In this document: in pieces, positions 17,010-24,017 of the stretch
How the letters are laid out: each line of letters opens with the position of its first letter
Numbering within the stretch: the stretch's first letter is position 1
From: Metasolibacillus sp.
GTDB taxonomy: Bacteria > Bacillota > Bacilli > Bacillales_A > Planococcaceae
NCBI RefSeq assembly: GCF_025291715.1
Contig: NZ_JAMBIZ010000035.1
Location: 1 to 39,073 of the forward strand
Reading direction: 5' to 3'
DNA: 39,073 nt
Translations under genes and position numbers: made by a program
Notes under the pieces: generated by a model
The model's input: only the letters and a program-made list of their open reading frames with translations
Database searches by the model: none
What the model was told of the DNA's origin: nothing

Positions 17010-17047
17010 AAAAATAGCTGTAGGAAACACTCATATTTCCTACAGCC
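17010..17047 (-). terminator. intrinsic terminator after acuC
   Basis: GCTGTAGGAAA (17017-17027) pairs with 17036-17046. On the minus strand TATTTTTAAG follows, giving the T-run. Confidence 0.8.
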
Positions 17048-17050
17048 ATT

Positions 17051-18199
17051 CTATTTATTCAAAATATGTAATGCTTTTTGCAGCATTTGTGCATTTTTTT
17101 CCTCTATTTCTGTTTTGCGAGGAATTGGCTCGTATAAAGGCTTTGGGTCTTCCCATGTTGGTATTAATTCAACGGGGGCCTCTTGCTGCCAATGAGCAAG
17201 CCACTTTTCTGGCAATGGACCTGTTGGGCAAGGTAAATCATTCATTTCTGTCCAAAGCACTGCCCAGGCGCGTGGTACGACACGCCAAATATCATAGCCA
17301 CCACCGCCTACACCAATCCATCTACCGTCGCAATATTCATGTGCTAATTGATGTGCAAGCCTTGGAATTTCCTTGTAAATTTCCATCGTGCCATATAAAT
17401 GGGTCAGCGGATCAAAATAATGGGCATCTGCACCATTTTGCGTAATCACAACATCTGGTTTAAAATGCTCAAACACAGCACGCATCGCTTGTTCATAAAT
17501 CGTTAAGAAGCTTTCATCCTCTGTAAAGGCATCCATTGGGAAATTAAACGATGTGCCGTAGCCTTGTCCGCTGCCACGCTCTGTTACATTGCCTGTGCCA
17601 GGGAATAAATAACGTCCTGTTTCATGAATTGACAATGTGCATACATTCGGGTCATCGTAAAAAGACCATTGCACGCCATCTCCATGATGTGCATCCGTAT
17701 CAACGTATAAAACACGCAAGCCGTATTTTTTTTGGATGTAGCGAATCGCTATACTGCTATCATTATAAATACAGAAGCCTGAAGCTCGTCCATAAAAGCC
17801 ATGGTGTAGCCCGCCACCTAAATTAAGTGCATGACGTGCCTTTCCTTGCAATACGGCATCGACGGCTTGTAGTGTACCACCAACTAATAGCGCGCTCGCC
17901 TCATGCATATTTGGGAAAATGGGCGTATCCTCTGTACCGATGCCATAGCGTTCACCTTGTTTAGCTGAAAGCTCACCATGTCCAGCCTTTTTCACAATAT
18001 CGATATATTTTTCATCATGTGCCAGTGCAATTTCCTCGTCTGTAGCGAGCCGTGCTGGAATAATATCCTCATCTTTTAAAGCGCCAATTTCCTTTAGCAA
18101 ATCCATTGTTAAAATTAACCGTTTATGATTAAACGGATGTGTGTCCGAAAACTTATAGCCGAGCTGATCAGGCGAATAAACAAAAAGTGCGTTTTTCAT
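17051..18199 (-). CDS. acuC: AcuC, class I histone-deacetylase-like enzyme
   Basis: AcuC is a zinc deacetylase of the class I HDAC/AcuC family. In Bacillus it removes acetyl groups that AcuA adds to acetyl-CoA synthetase. The product is 382 aa. Motifs: NLGGGLHHGFYGRASGFCIY (tandem His and substrate loop), YVDTDAHHGDGVQWSFY (zinc Asp and His) and QNGADAHYFDPL (second zinc Asp), with GVGGGGYD near the end. ATG 18199 overlaps the acuB stop (ATGA), showing coupling; an upstream in-frame start at 18226 would lie deep inside acuB and has no ribosome site of its own. A shared terminator region separates it from ccpA. Confidence 0.94.
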   Translation of the reverse strand: MKNALFVYSPDQLGYKFSDTHPFNHKRLILTMDLLKEIGALKDEDIIPARLATDEEIALAHDEKYIDIVKKAGHGELSAKQGERYGIGTEDTPIFPNMHEASALLVGGTLQAVDAVLQGKARHALNLGGGLHHGFYGRASGFCIYNDSSIAIRYIQKKYGLRVLYVDTDAHHGDGVQWSFYDDPNVCTLSIHETGRYLFPGTGNVTERGSGQGYGTSFNFPMDAFTEDESFLTIYEQAMRAVFEHFKPDVVITQNGADAHYFDPLTHLYGTMEIYKEIPRLAHQLAHEYCDGRWIGVGGGGYDIWRVVPRAWAVLWTEMNDLPCPTGPLPEKWLAHWQQEAPVELIPTWEDPKPLYEPIPRKTEIEEKNAQMLQKALHILNK

Positions 18200-18843
18200 A
18201 TTTGTATCCCTGGGACATTTGGCCATAAAACATCAAAGCCTGCTTTGCGTAAATCTTGAATAATTGCTAATGGATTAATAATTTGTAGTCGGACGCTTAC
18301 AATTCGGTTTTCCTCGTTTCCAGTATCAGGGTAGATGAGCACGCTTAATACATTGACTTTATGGTGCATAAATATTTTTGAAATATCATGCAGTACCCCA
18401 GCTTTATCAGAAACGCGAATATCGATTTTAGAGCTCGGTTTGTGGGCTCCAGTCAATTCGATATACGTATATAAAAGGTCTGTTGTTGTAATAAGACCAA
18501 CTAATTGATTACGAGAAACGATTGGTAGACAGCTAATTTTTGCTTCATAAAGAGTTAATGCTGCCTCCTCTACTAAATCTAATGGATGGCCGACAATCGG
18601 ATTTTTAACCATAATATTGTTTAAAGGTGTATTTTTAATTGTAGCTTTTTCTTGCTCTTCAACATCATCAGGGAACGCATACTTCACATCATGCTCTGTT
18701 ATAATTCCAATTACTTCATTGTCAACATTGACAATCGGTATATGACGTATATCGTGCTCACGCATTAAATGTGCAGCTTCTCCTACTGTATTTGTAGGCA
18801 GCAATGCATGCACATTTCTTTGCATCATTTCTTCAACAATCAT
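18196..18843 (-). CDS. acuB: AcuB, CBS-ACT domain protein
   Basis: AcuB (215 aa) belongs to the acetoin/acetyl-CoA synthetase control operon; its own reaction is not established. Two CBS repeats, which usually bind adenine nucleotides, fill residues 1-135 (MQRNVHALLPTNTVGEAAHL, HIPIVNVDNEVIGIITEHDV, and again PIVSRNQLVGLITTTDLLYT). An ACT domain follows at about 140-210 (KIDIRVSDKAGVLHDISKIF), often a small-molecule sensor. ATG 18843 follows AAAGGGG at good spacing. The stop overlaps the acuC start. Confidence 0.93.
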   Translation of the reverse strand: MIVEEMMQRNVHALLPTNTVGEAAHLMREHDIRHIPIVNVDNEVIGIITEHDVKYAFPDDVEEQEKATIKNTPLNNIMVKNPIVGHPLDLVEEAALTLYEAKISCLPIVSRNQLVGLITTTDLLYTYIELTGAHKPSSKIDIRVSDKAGVLHDISKIFMHHKVNVLSVLIYPDTGNEENRIVSVRLQIINPLAIIQDLRKAGFDVLWPNVPGIQI

Positions 18844-18915
18844 TTTTTAAACCCCTTTGTATAAAGTTTAACTTGAATCGGTAGAAATCCTGCAATTACG
18901 TTAAGTTGTAATTGA

Positions 18916-19545
18916 CTAAATAAAGCGCCTTTTAAAACGTAAGCGGTCAAAGCGCTCCATTGTTTCTGCATCGACACGTTTGCCAACGCGTGCCATTAGA
19001 CAGTTTGCTGGGTGAGAGGTGATTTCTGGGTCATCTGTCGTAAAAGGTTCAAAGCCTACAGAACTCATCATACGTTCCATCATTTTGCGATATTCCCATA
19101 CATTTAGCCCCGTGCCCTTCAAATCCCAATGCCAATAATATTCCGTTGTAATGACAAGGTAGTCTTCCATTGCATCGTCCGCAAACGATATTTCAAGCAG
19201 CTTTTTTCCTACCCCTGTGCTGCGATAAGCTGGAATAACCTCTATTGCACCTAGCTCTATCATATTGTCAATTTTGTCCTCTGCCCAGCGCTCAAGTGGA
19301 TCAGGGTATAAATATGTCACATAGCCGACGATGAGCTCTTCGTTTCGGACGATAATGATGCGCCCCTCCTCTAATGAGGCGATTTTAATTAAAGCCTGTT
19401 GTTGCTGCGCAGCAATTCGGAATGAAACTAACTCATCATGAAAGGCATAACGAGCTAATTGTTCAGGATGTACAGGACCTTCAACATATACTGTGCCATG
19501 CCGCGTCTCCATTGCAGTGCTGAAAAAGGTTTTTTTATGCTCCAT
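18916..19545 (-). CDS. acuA: AcuA, GNAT protein acetyltransferase
   Basis: AcuA uses acetyl-CoA to acetylate a lysine of acetyl-CoA synthetase AcsA and switch it off; AcuC reverses this. The 209-aa protein has the GNAT core: VGYVTYLYPDPLERW, IELGAIEVIPAYRSTGVGKK (the R-x-x-G-x-G/A acetyl-CoA loop is RSTGVG) and LVITTEYYWHWDLKGTGLNV. ATG 19545 follows AGGTGGTG. A TATAAT-type -10 (19575-19580 on the minus strand) lies upstream. In B. subtilis acsA sits divergently next to acuA; here argC takes that place, so the substrate gene must be elsewhere. Confidence 0.93.
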   Translation of the reverse strand: MEHKKTFFSTAMETRHGTVYVEGPVHPEQLARYAFHDELVSFRIAAQQQQALIKIASLEEGRIIIVRNEELIVGYVTYLYPDPLERWAEDKIDNMIELGAIEVIPAYRSTGVGKKLLEISFADDAMEDYLVITTEYYWHWDLKGTGLNVWEYRKMMERMMSSVGFEPFTTDDPEITSHPANCLMARVGKRVDAETMERFDRLRFKRRFI

Positions 19546-19707
19546 TTATACACCACCTAATTATTCTAATTTCCATTATACAAAACATTTTAAGAAAAAG
19601 GGAGTAGAGGCAAAAAGTTAGCAATCAAGACTTAACAGGACGTAAGACAGCTGCCTAAAAATTGAGGAAATCTGTTTAATGCAAATCATCGATATAATTT
19701 TCAGTAA

Positions 19708-19755
19708 AACAAATAAAAATTCAGTTGACTAAATAATTATACATATTTATACTAA
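19708..19755 (+). promoter_or_regulatory. argC promoter overlapped by two ARG-box-like operators
   Basis: A strong sigma-A promoter is present: TTGACT (19725-19730), 17-bp spacer, TATACT (19748-19753). Box 1, AACAAATAAAAATTCAGT (19708-19725), abuts the -35 and matches 13 of 18 bases of the B. subtilis argC operator as I remember it. Box 2, TATACATATTTATACTAA (19738-19755), covers the -10. The boxes start 30 bp apart, three helical turns, as expected for a hexameric ArgR/AhrC repressor that responds to arginine. Confidence 0.7.
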
Positions 19756-19783
19756 TGCTATCTTATATTTTGGAGGGACGGCC

Positions 19784-20818
19784 ATGAAAGTTGGAATTAT
19801 CGGTGCGACAGGATACGGAGGACTTGAATTAATCCGCTTTTTACACAATCATCAAGAAGTCGAGAAAATTGAATTATTCACTTCATCAGAGGAAGGTGCT
19901 GTTTTTTCAGCGAAATTTTCTCACTTAGTGGGGATTGAGGATCGGCCACTTCAAAAAATTGACGATGAAGCATTACAGCATTTAGATGTCGTTTTTGCAA
20001 GCACTCCATCAGGGGTAACGAGCAGTCTATTGCCACCGTTGCTACAAAAAGGACCTAAATTAATTGATTTATCAGGCGATTTTCGTTTGAAAAATCTAGC
20101 AAGCTATGAGCAATGGTATAAAAAAACACCTGCACCACAAGAGGCGGTGGAGCAAAGTGTCTACGGTTTATCAGAATGGAATGAGCACAACATTGCAGAG
20201 GCGCATTTAATTGCCAATCCAGGCTGTTATCCGACAGCAGTTTTACTATCCATCTTGCCATTAATAAAAGATAACTTAATTGACCCAAGCTTTTTAGTCA
20301 TTGATGCAAAAAGTGGTATATCAGGTGCAGGGAATAAGCCATCACAGGCTAGTCATTTTAGTGAAGCAAATGAAAACTTCTCCATTTATAAAATAAATGA
20401 GCATCAGCATATTCCAGAAATCGAGCAAGCGATTGCAATGTTTGCCAATGTGGAAACAAAAATTTCATTCAATACACATTTAGTGCCGATGACGCGCGGT
20501 ATTTTAGCTACATCCTATGCCGCTGTGCAGCCTGGTGTGACACAGCAAAAATTGATTGACTGCCTGCAAGCAACATATGCCAAACATCCATTCGTACGTG
20601 TAGTTGAAGAGGCATCTTCCATCGGTACAAATCGTGTGAAAGGCTCTAATTACTGCGATATTTATGTGCAATTAGATGCGCGCACAAATCGAGCAACGAT
20701 TGTCGGTGTTATTGATAATTTAGTAAAAGGTGCGGCAGGGCAAGCGATTCAAAATATGAATATACAAATGAATTTACCACAAACAATGGGCTTACAAATG
20801 GTGCCATTATTCATTTAA
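19784..20818 (+). CDS. argC: N-acetyl-gamma-glutamyl-phosphate reductase ArgC
   Basis: ArgC reduces N-acetylglutamyl phosphate to the semialdehyde with NADPH, the third step of arginine synthesis. The 344-aa protein has the N-terminal NADP loop VGIIGATGYGGLELIRFL, STPSGVTSSLL, the catalytic cysteine in ANPGCYPTAVLL (about residue 148) and the late KINEHQHIPEIEQ (catalytic His). GGAGGG precedes ATG 19784. It is the first gene of argCJBD; argJ follows after 12 bp. Confidence 0.96.
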   Translation: MKVGIIGATGYGGLELIRFLHNHQEVEKIELFTSSEEGAVFSAKFSHLVGIEDRPLQKIDDEALQHLDVVFASTPSGVTSSLLPPLLQKGPKLIDLSGDFRLKNLASYEQWYKKTPAPQEAVEQSVYGLSEWNEHNIAEAHLIANPGCYPTAVLLSILPLIKDNLIDPSFLVIDAKSGISGAGNKPSQASHFSEANENFSIYKINEHQHIPEIEQAIAMFANVETKISFNTHLVPMTRGILATSYAAVQPGVTQQKLIDCLQATYAKHPFVRVVEEASSIGTNRVKGSNYCDIYVQLDARTNRATIVGVIDNLVKGAAGQAIQNMNIQMNLPQTMGLQMVPLFI

Positions 20819-20830
20819 GGAGGAAAATAC

Positions 20831-22054
20831 ATGTCAGCTATTATTGAATTAAAAAAATTATCAGGTAAAAATATCGTATCGCCAAAAGGCTTTACAGCAG
20901 CAGGTGTACACTGTGGCTTAAAGCATAAGAAAAAGGATTTAGCCTTGCTAGTTAGCGAGGTGCCGGCAAGCGTTGCAGCAGTGTTTACGACGAATGCTGT
21001 GCAGGCAGCTCCGTTAAAAGTAACAAAGGAAGTTGTTTATGAAACGAAAAAAATGCAGGCGATGTTTGTCAATTCAGGTAATGCTAATGCATGCACAGGC
21101 AAGCAAGGGCTAGCAGATGCCTATGAAATGCAGAGGCTAGCAGCGGAAAAATTAAATATTGATGCCAGTTTAGTAGGAGTCGCTTCTACAGGTGTCATCG
21201 GTGAAATTATGAAAATGGAGCCTGTGAAAAAAGGCATTGACATGCTAGTACCGAACGATGATTTAGAAAGTAGCATTGATTTTTCTCAGGCGATTTTGAC
21301 AACGGATACTGTCATGAAAAATACAACCTATGTTACAACGATTGATGGCAAGGAAGTTGTTATTTCAGGCACTGCGAAAGGCTCAGGTATGATTGAGCCA
21401 AATATGGCGACGATGCTCGGCTTTATTACGACAGATGCCAATATCGAATCAAGCGAGCTACAAAAAGCATTATCCCAAATTACGGATTGTACATTTAACT
21501 CGATTACAGTAGATGGCGATACATCAACAAACGATTTAGTTGTTGTCATGGCAAACGGCCTTGCGGGGAATGAAACGTTAACGCCCGCACATCCTGAATG
21601 GGCAAATTTCTACACAGCATTACAAGCGGTAGCAGAGGACTTAGCAAAATCGATTGCGCGTGATGGGGAAGGGGCTACAAAATTAATTGAGGTGGAAGTA
21701 GCAGGCGCATGGAATGATGCGGAAGCACGTAAAATTGCCAAATCGGTCGTAGGCTCGCCACTTGTCAAAACGGCGGTATTTGGCTGTGATGCTAACTGGG
21801 GACGCATTATTGCAGCGGTTGGTTACAGCGGGGCAACTGTTGATCCAGATAAAATTACGATTCAAATTGGCGGTGCCACAATGGTGGAAAATGGTGAACC
21901 AATCGCTTTCTCAGAGGAGCAGTTGATTGCGATTTTAAAGCAGCATGAAGTCAAAATTTATGTTTCTTTAGGTCAAGGAGATGGGCATGGCTTTGCATGG
22001 GGGTGTGACTTAACGTATGACTACGTCCAAATCAACGCATCATATCGCTCGTAA
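20831..22054 (+). CDS. argJ: bifunctional ornithine acetyltransferase / NAGS ArgJ
   Basis: ArgJ moves the acetyl group from N-acetylornithine to glutamate (cyclic pathway); many members also make N-acetylglutamate from acetyl-CoA. The 407-aa proenzyme cuts itself before a nucleophilic Thr: here EPNMATMLGF near residue 195, with cleavage expected between Ala and Thr. Also seen: FVNSGNANACTGKQG, VASTGVIGE, INSITVDGDTSTND-like NSITVDGDTSTND, and CDANWGRIIAAVGYSG. Ribosome site GGAGG precedes ATG 20831. The last 38 bp overlap the argB start in another frame. Confidence 0.96.
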   Translation: MSAIIELKKLSGKNIVSPKGFTAAGVHCGLKHKKKDLALLVSEVPASVAAVFTTNAVQAAPLKVTKEVVYETKKMQAMFVNSGNANACTGKQGLADAYEMQRLAAEKLNIDASLVGVASTGVIGEIMKMEPVKKGIDMLVPNDDLESSIDFSQAILTTDTVMKNTTYVTTIDGKEVVISGTAKGSGMIEPNMATMLGFITTDANIESSELQKALSQITDCTFNSITVDGDTSTNDLVVVMANGLAGNETLTPAHPEWANFYTALQAVAEDLAKSIARDGEGATKLIEVEVAGAWNDAEARKIAKSVVGSPLVKTAVFGCDANWGRIIAAVGYSGATVDPDKITIQIGGATMVENGEPIAFSEEQLIAILKQHEVKIYVSLGQGDGHGFAWGCDLTYDYVQINASYRS

Positions 22055-22805
22055 AATTGTCATAAAATTAGGTGGGAGCACATTAGAGGGGCTGAACCCT
22101 GCTTTCTTTCAAAAAATACTAGCACTGCGGCAGGAAGGCTACAAAGTCATCATCACACACGGTGGTGGCCCTGCCATTAATCGCACATTAGCAGCGAACA
22201 ATGTAGCATCACATGTCATTAATGGCATACGTGTCACAACGGCTGAGGCAATCGACTTAGTGAAAACAACATTAATCGGGCAAGTCAATCCATTTCTTGT
22301 GCAGCAATTAAATGCGGCAGGGATACAGGCGGTTGGATTAAATGGCTTTGACGGTCATTTACTAGCAAGCACCTTTTTAGATGAGGCAACATACGGCTAT
22401 GTAGGACACATTGAAAAGGTCAATACAGAGCTGTTAGATGCCCTCTTAACAGCCAATATCGTCCCTGTTATTGCCTGTATTGGTACAACTGCTGATGGGC
22501 AGGCATTAAACATTAACGGAGATACGGTGGCAAGCGAGGTTGCTTTAGCAACAGAAGCAGAAAGCTTACTACTTGTCACAGACGTTTCAGGCATTCGTAT
22601 TGAAGGCGAGTACCAATCAGAAGTAACAGAAGTAGCAATTAATGAATGGATTGCAGAAGGCCATATTTACGGTGGAATGATTCCAAAAGTGCAAGGAGCG
22701 CTCGCTTGTTTAGCGGCGGGCATTCCTGCTGTTCAAATTGTAGATGATACGCTTGACGGCACAAAAATAAGTGCCAGGCACACACACAATTCTCACACAA
22801 TTTAA
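22017..22805 (+). CDS. argB: N-acetylglutamate kinase ArgB
   Basis: ArgB phosphorylates N-acetylglutamate, the second step of arginine synthesis. The 262-aa amino acid kinase fold shows KIVIKLGGSTLEG (ATP loop), IITHGGGPAINRTL (substrate loop), VIACIGTTADGQALNINGDT and GGMIPKVQGAL near the end. The start ATG 22017 lies inside argJ, 38 bp before its stop, with GGGGGTGTGA upstream; the overlap suggests coupling. No better start is seen before the KLGGS motif. argD follows after 16 bp. Confidence 0.94.
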   Translation: MTTSKSTHHIARKIVIKLGGSTLEGLNPAFFQKILALRQEGYKVIITHGGGPAINRTLAANNVASHVINGIRVTTAEAIDLVKTTLIGQVNPFLVQQLNAAGIQAVGLNGFDGHLLASTFLDEATYGYVGHIEKVNTELLDALLTANIVPVIACIGTTADGQALNINGDTVASEVALATEAESLLLVTDVSGIRIEGEYQSEVTEVAINEWIAEGHIYGGMIPKVQGALACLAAGIPAVQIVDDTLDGTKISARHTHNSHTI

Positions 22806-22821
22806 AGGAGACGATAACAAG

Positions 22822-23958
22822 ATGAGCGCATTATTTCAAAATTATGCAAGACGACCTGTCCATATTGTGGAAGGCAAAGGAACGATTGTTCACGACAATC
22901 AGGGGAAACGCTATATTGATTTTACAAGCGGTATTGCAGTTTGCACACTCGGTCATGCCCATCCAGCCATCGTGCAAGCATTACAGCAGCAAAGCGAGAA
23001 GTTATGGCATGTGAGCAATTTGTTTGAAAGCCCAGAGCAGGAAAAGCTAGCGGCATCATTAGTGCAGGATTTGCCGTTATCCTATGCTTTTTTCTGTAAT
23101 AGTGGGGCAGAGGCGAATGAGGCAGCGATTAAATTGGCGCGTAAACATACAGGCAAGCATCATATTATCGTTTTCGAACAATCCTTTCATGGGCGTACAT
23201 TTGGCGCAATGTCTGCGACAGGGCAAGATAAGGTGAGAAATGGCTTTGGTCCATTAGTTGAGCAATTTACAACATTGCCATTTAATAATGAAGCAGCACT
23301 TGAAGCGGCAATTGATGATACAGTAGCGGCAATTATGCTAGAGCCGATTCAAGGGGAGGGTGGCGTCAATGTTATTACACCGCAATTTGCGGAGACTATC
23401 CAAAAAATTTGTGACAAGCATGATATTTTATTAATTGTAGATGAAGTGCAAACAGGAATTGGGCGTACAGGTACGCGCTTTGCTTTTGAGCAAACGGCAT
23501 TAAAGCCTGATATTGTTTCGATGGCAAAGGGGTTAGGTGGAGGCTTCCCAATTGGTGGGATACTAGGAGCAGCAAAATTATTCGATACATTTAATCCAGG
23601 GACGCATGGCACAACATTTGGTGGTAATCCATTAGCGGTCGCTGTTGCACAAAAGATTGTTGAGCATGTTTTTAATGAAGCATTTTTACAGCAAGTACAA
23701 GAAAAATCAGGCTATTTGCAGCAAAAGCTACAGCAAGCATTTACGGATGAAAAGTTTGCGATTCAAGGAAAAGGCTTAATGCTTGGGCTATACTGCGGTG
23801 GAGATGATGTCGCAAGCTATGTGACACAATTAGAGCAGGCAGGCTTGCTCGTTGTACAGGCGGGGCCAAACGTTATTCGCTTATTGCCACCGTTGACGGT
23901 AAGTGAGGCAGAAATCGATGAGGCTGTAGCCATTTTACAACAAGTATTAGTTGGTTAA
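22822..23958 (+). CDS. argD: acetylornithine aminotransferase ArgD
   Basis: ArgD is a PLP class III transaminase that makes N-acetylornithine from the semialdehyde and glutamate. The product is 378 aa. Seen: YIDFTSGIAVCTLGHAHP, FFCNSGAEANEAAIKLARKH, FEQSFHGRTFGAMSATGQ, EPIQGEGGV, LLIVDEVQTGIGRTG (PLP-ring Asp), SMAKGLGGGFPIGG (PLP lysine) and GTHGTTFGGNPLA. ATG 22822 is chosen because AAAGGAG lies 10-15 nt upstream; an in-frame ATG at 22771 lies inside argB and adds a non-family tail. No carAB or argF follows; the operon ends at a terminator. Confidence 0.95.
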   Translation: MSALFQNYARRPVHIVEGKGTIVHDNQGKRYIDFTSGIAVCTLGHAHPAIVQALQQQSEKLWHVSNLFESPEQEKLAASLVQDLPLSYAFFCNSGAEANEAAIKLARKHTGKHHIIVFEQSFHGRTFGAMSATGQDKVRNGFGPLVEQFTTLPFNNEAALEAAIDDTVAAIMLEPIQGEGGVNVITPQFAETIQKICDKHDILLIVDEVQTGIGRTGTRFAFEQTALKPDIVSMAKGLGGGFPIGGILGAAKLFDTFNPGTHGTTFGGNPLAVAVAQKIVEHVFNEAFLQQVQEKSGYLQQKLQQAFTDEKFAIQGKGLMLGLYCGGDDVASYVTQLEQAGLLVVQAGPNVIRLLPPLTVSEAEIDEAVAILQQVLVG

Positions 23959-23996
23959 AAAAAGGAAAAGCGAGTCAATTCGCTTTTCCTTTTTTG
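23957..23996. terminator. bidirectional terminator between argD and the PBP gene
   Basis: AAAAGGAAAAGCGA pairs with TCGCTTTTCCTTTT around GTCAAT; the A and T runs make it work on both strands. Confidence 0.9.
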
Positions 23997-24017
23997 GATT
24001 GTTAAAAGTAGAAATTG

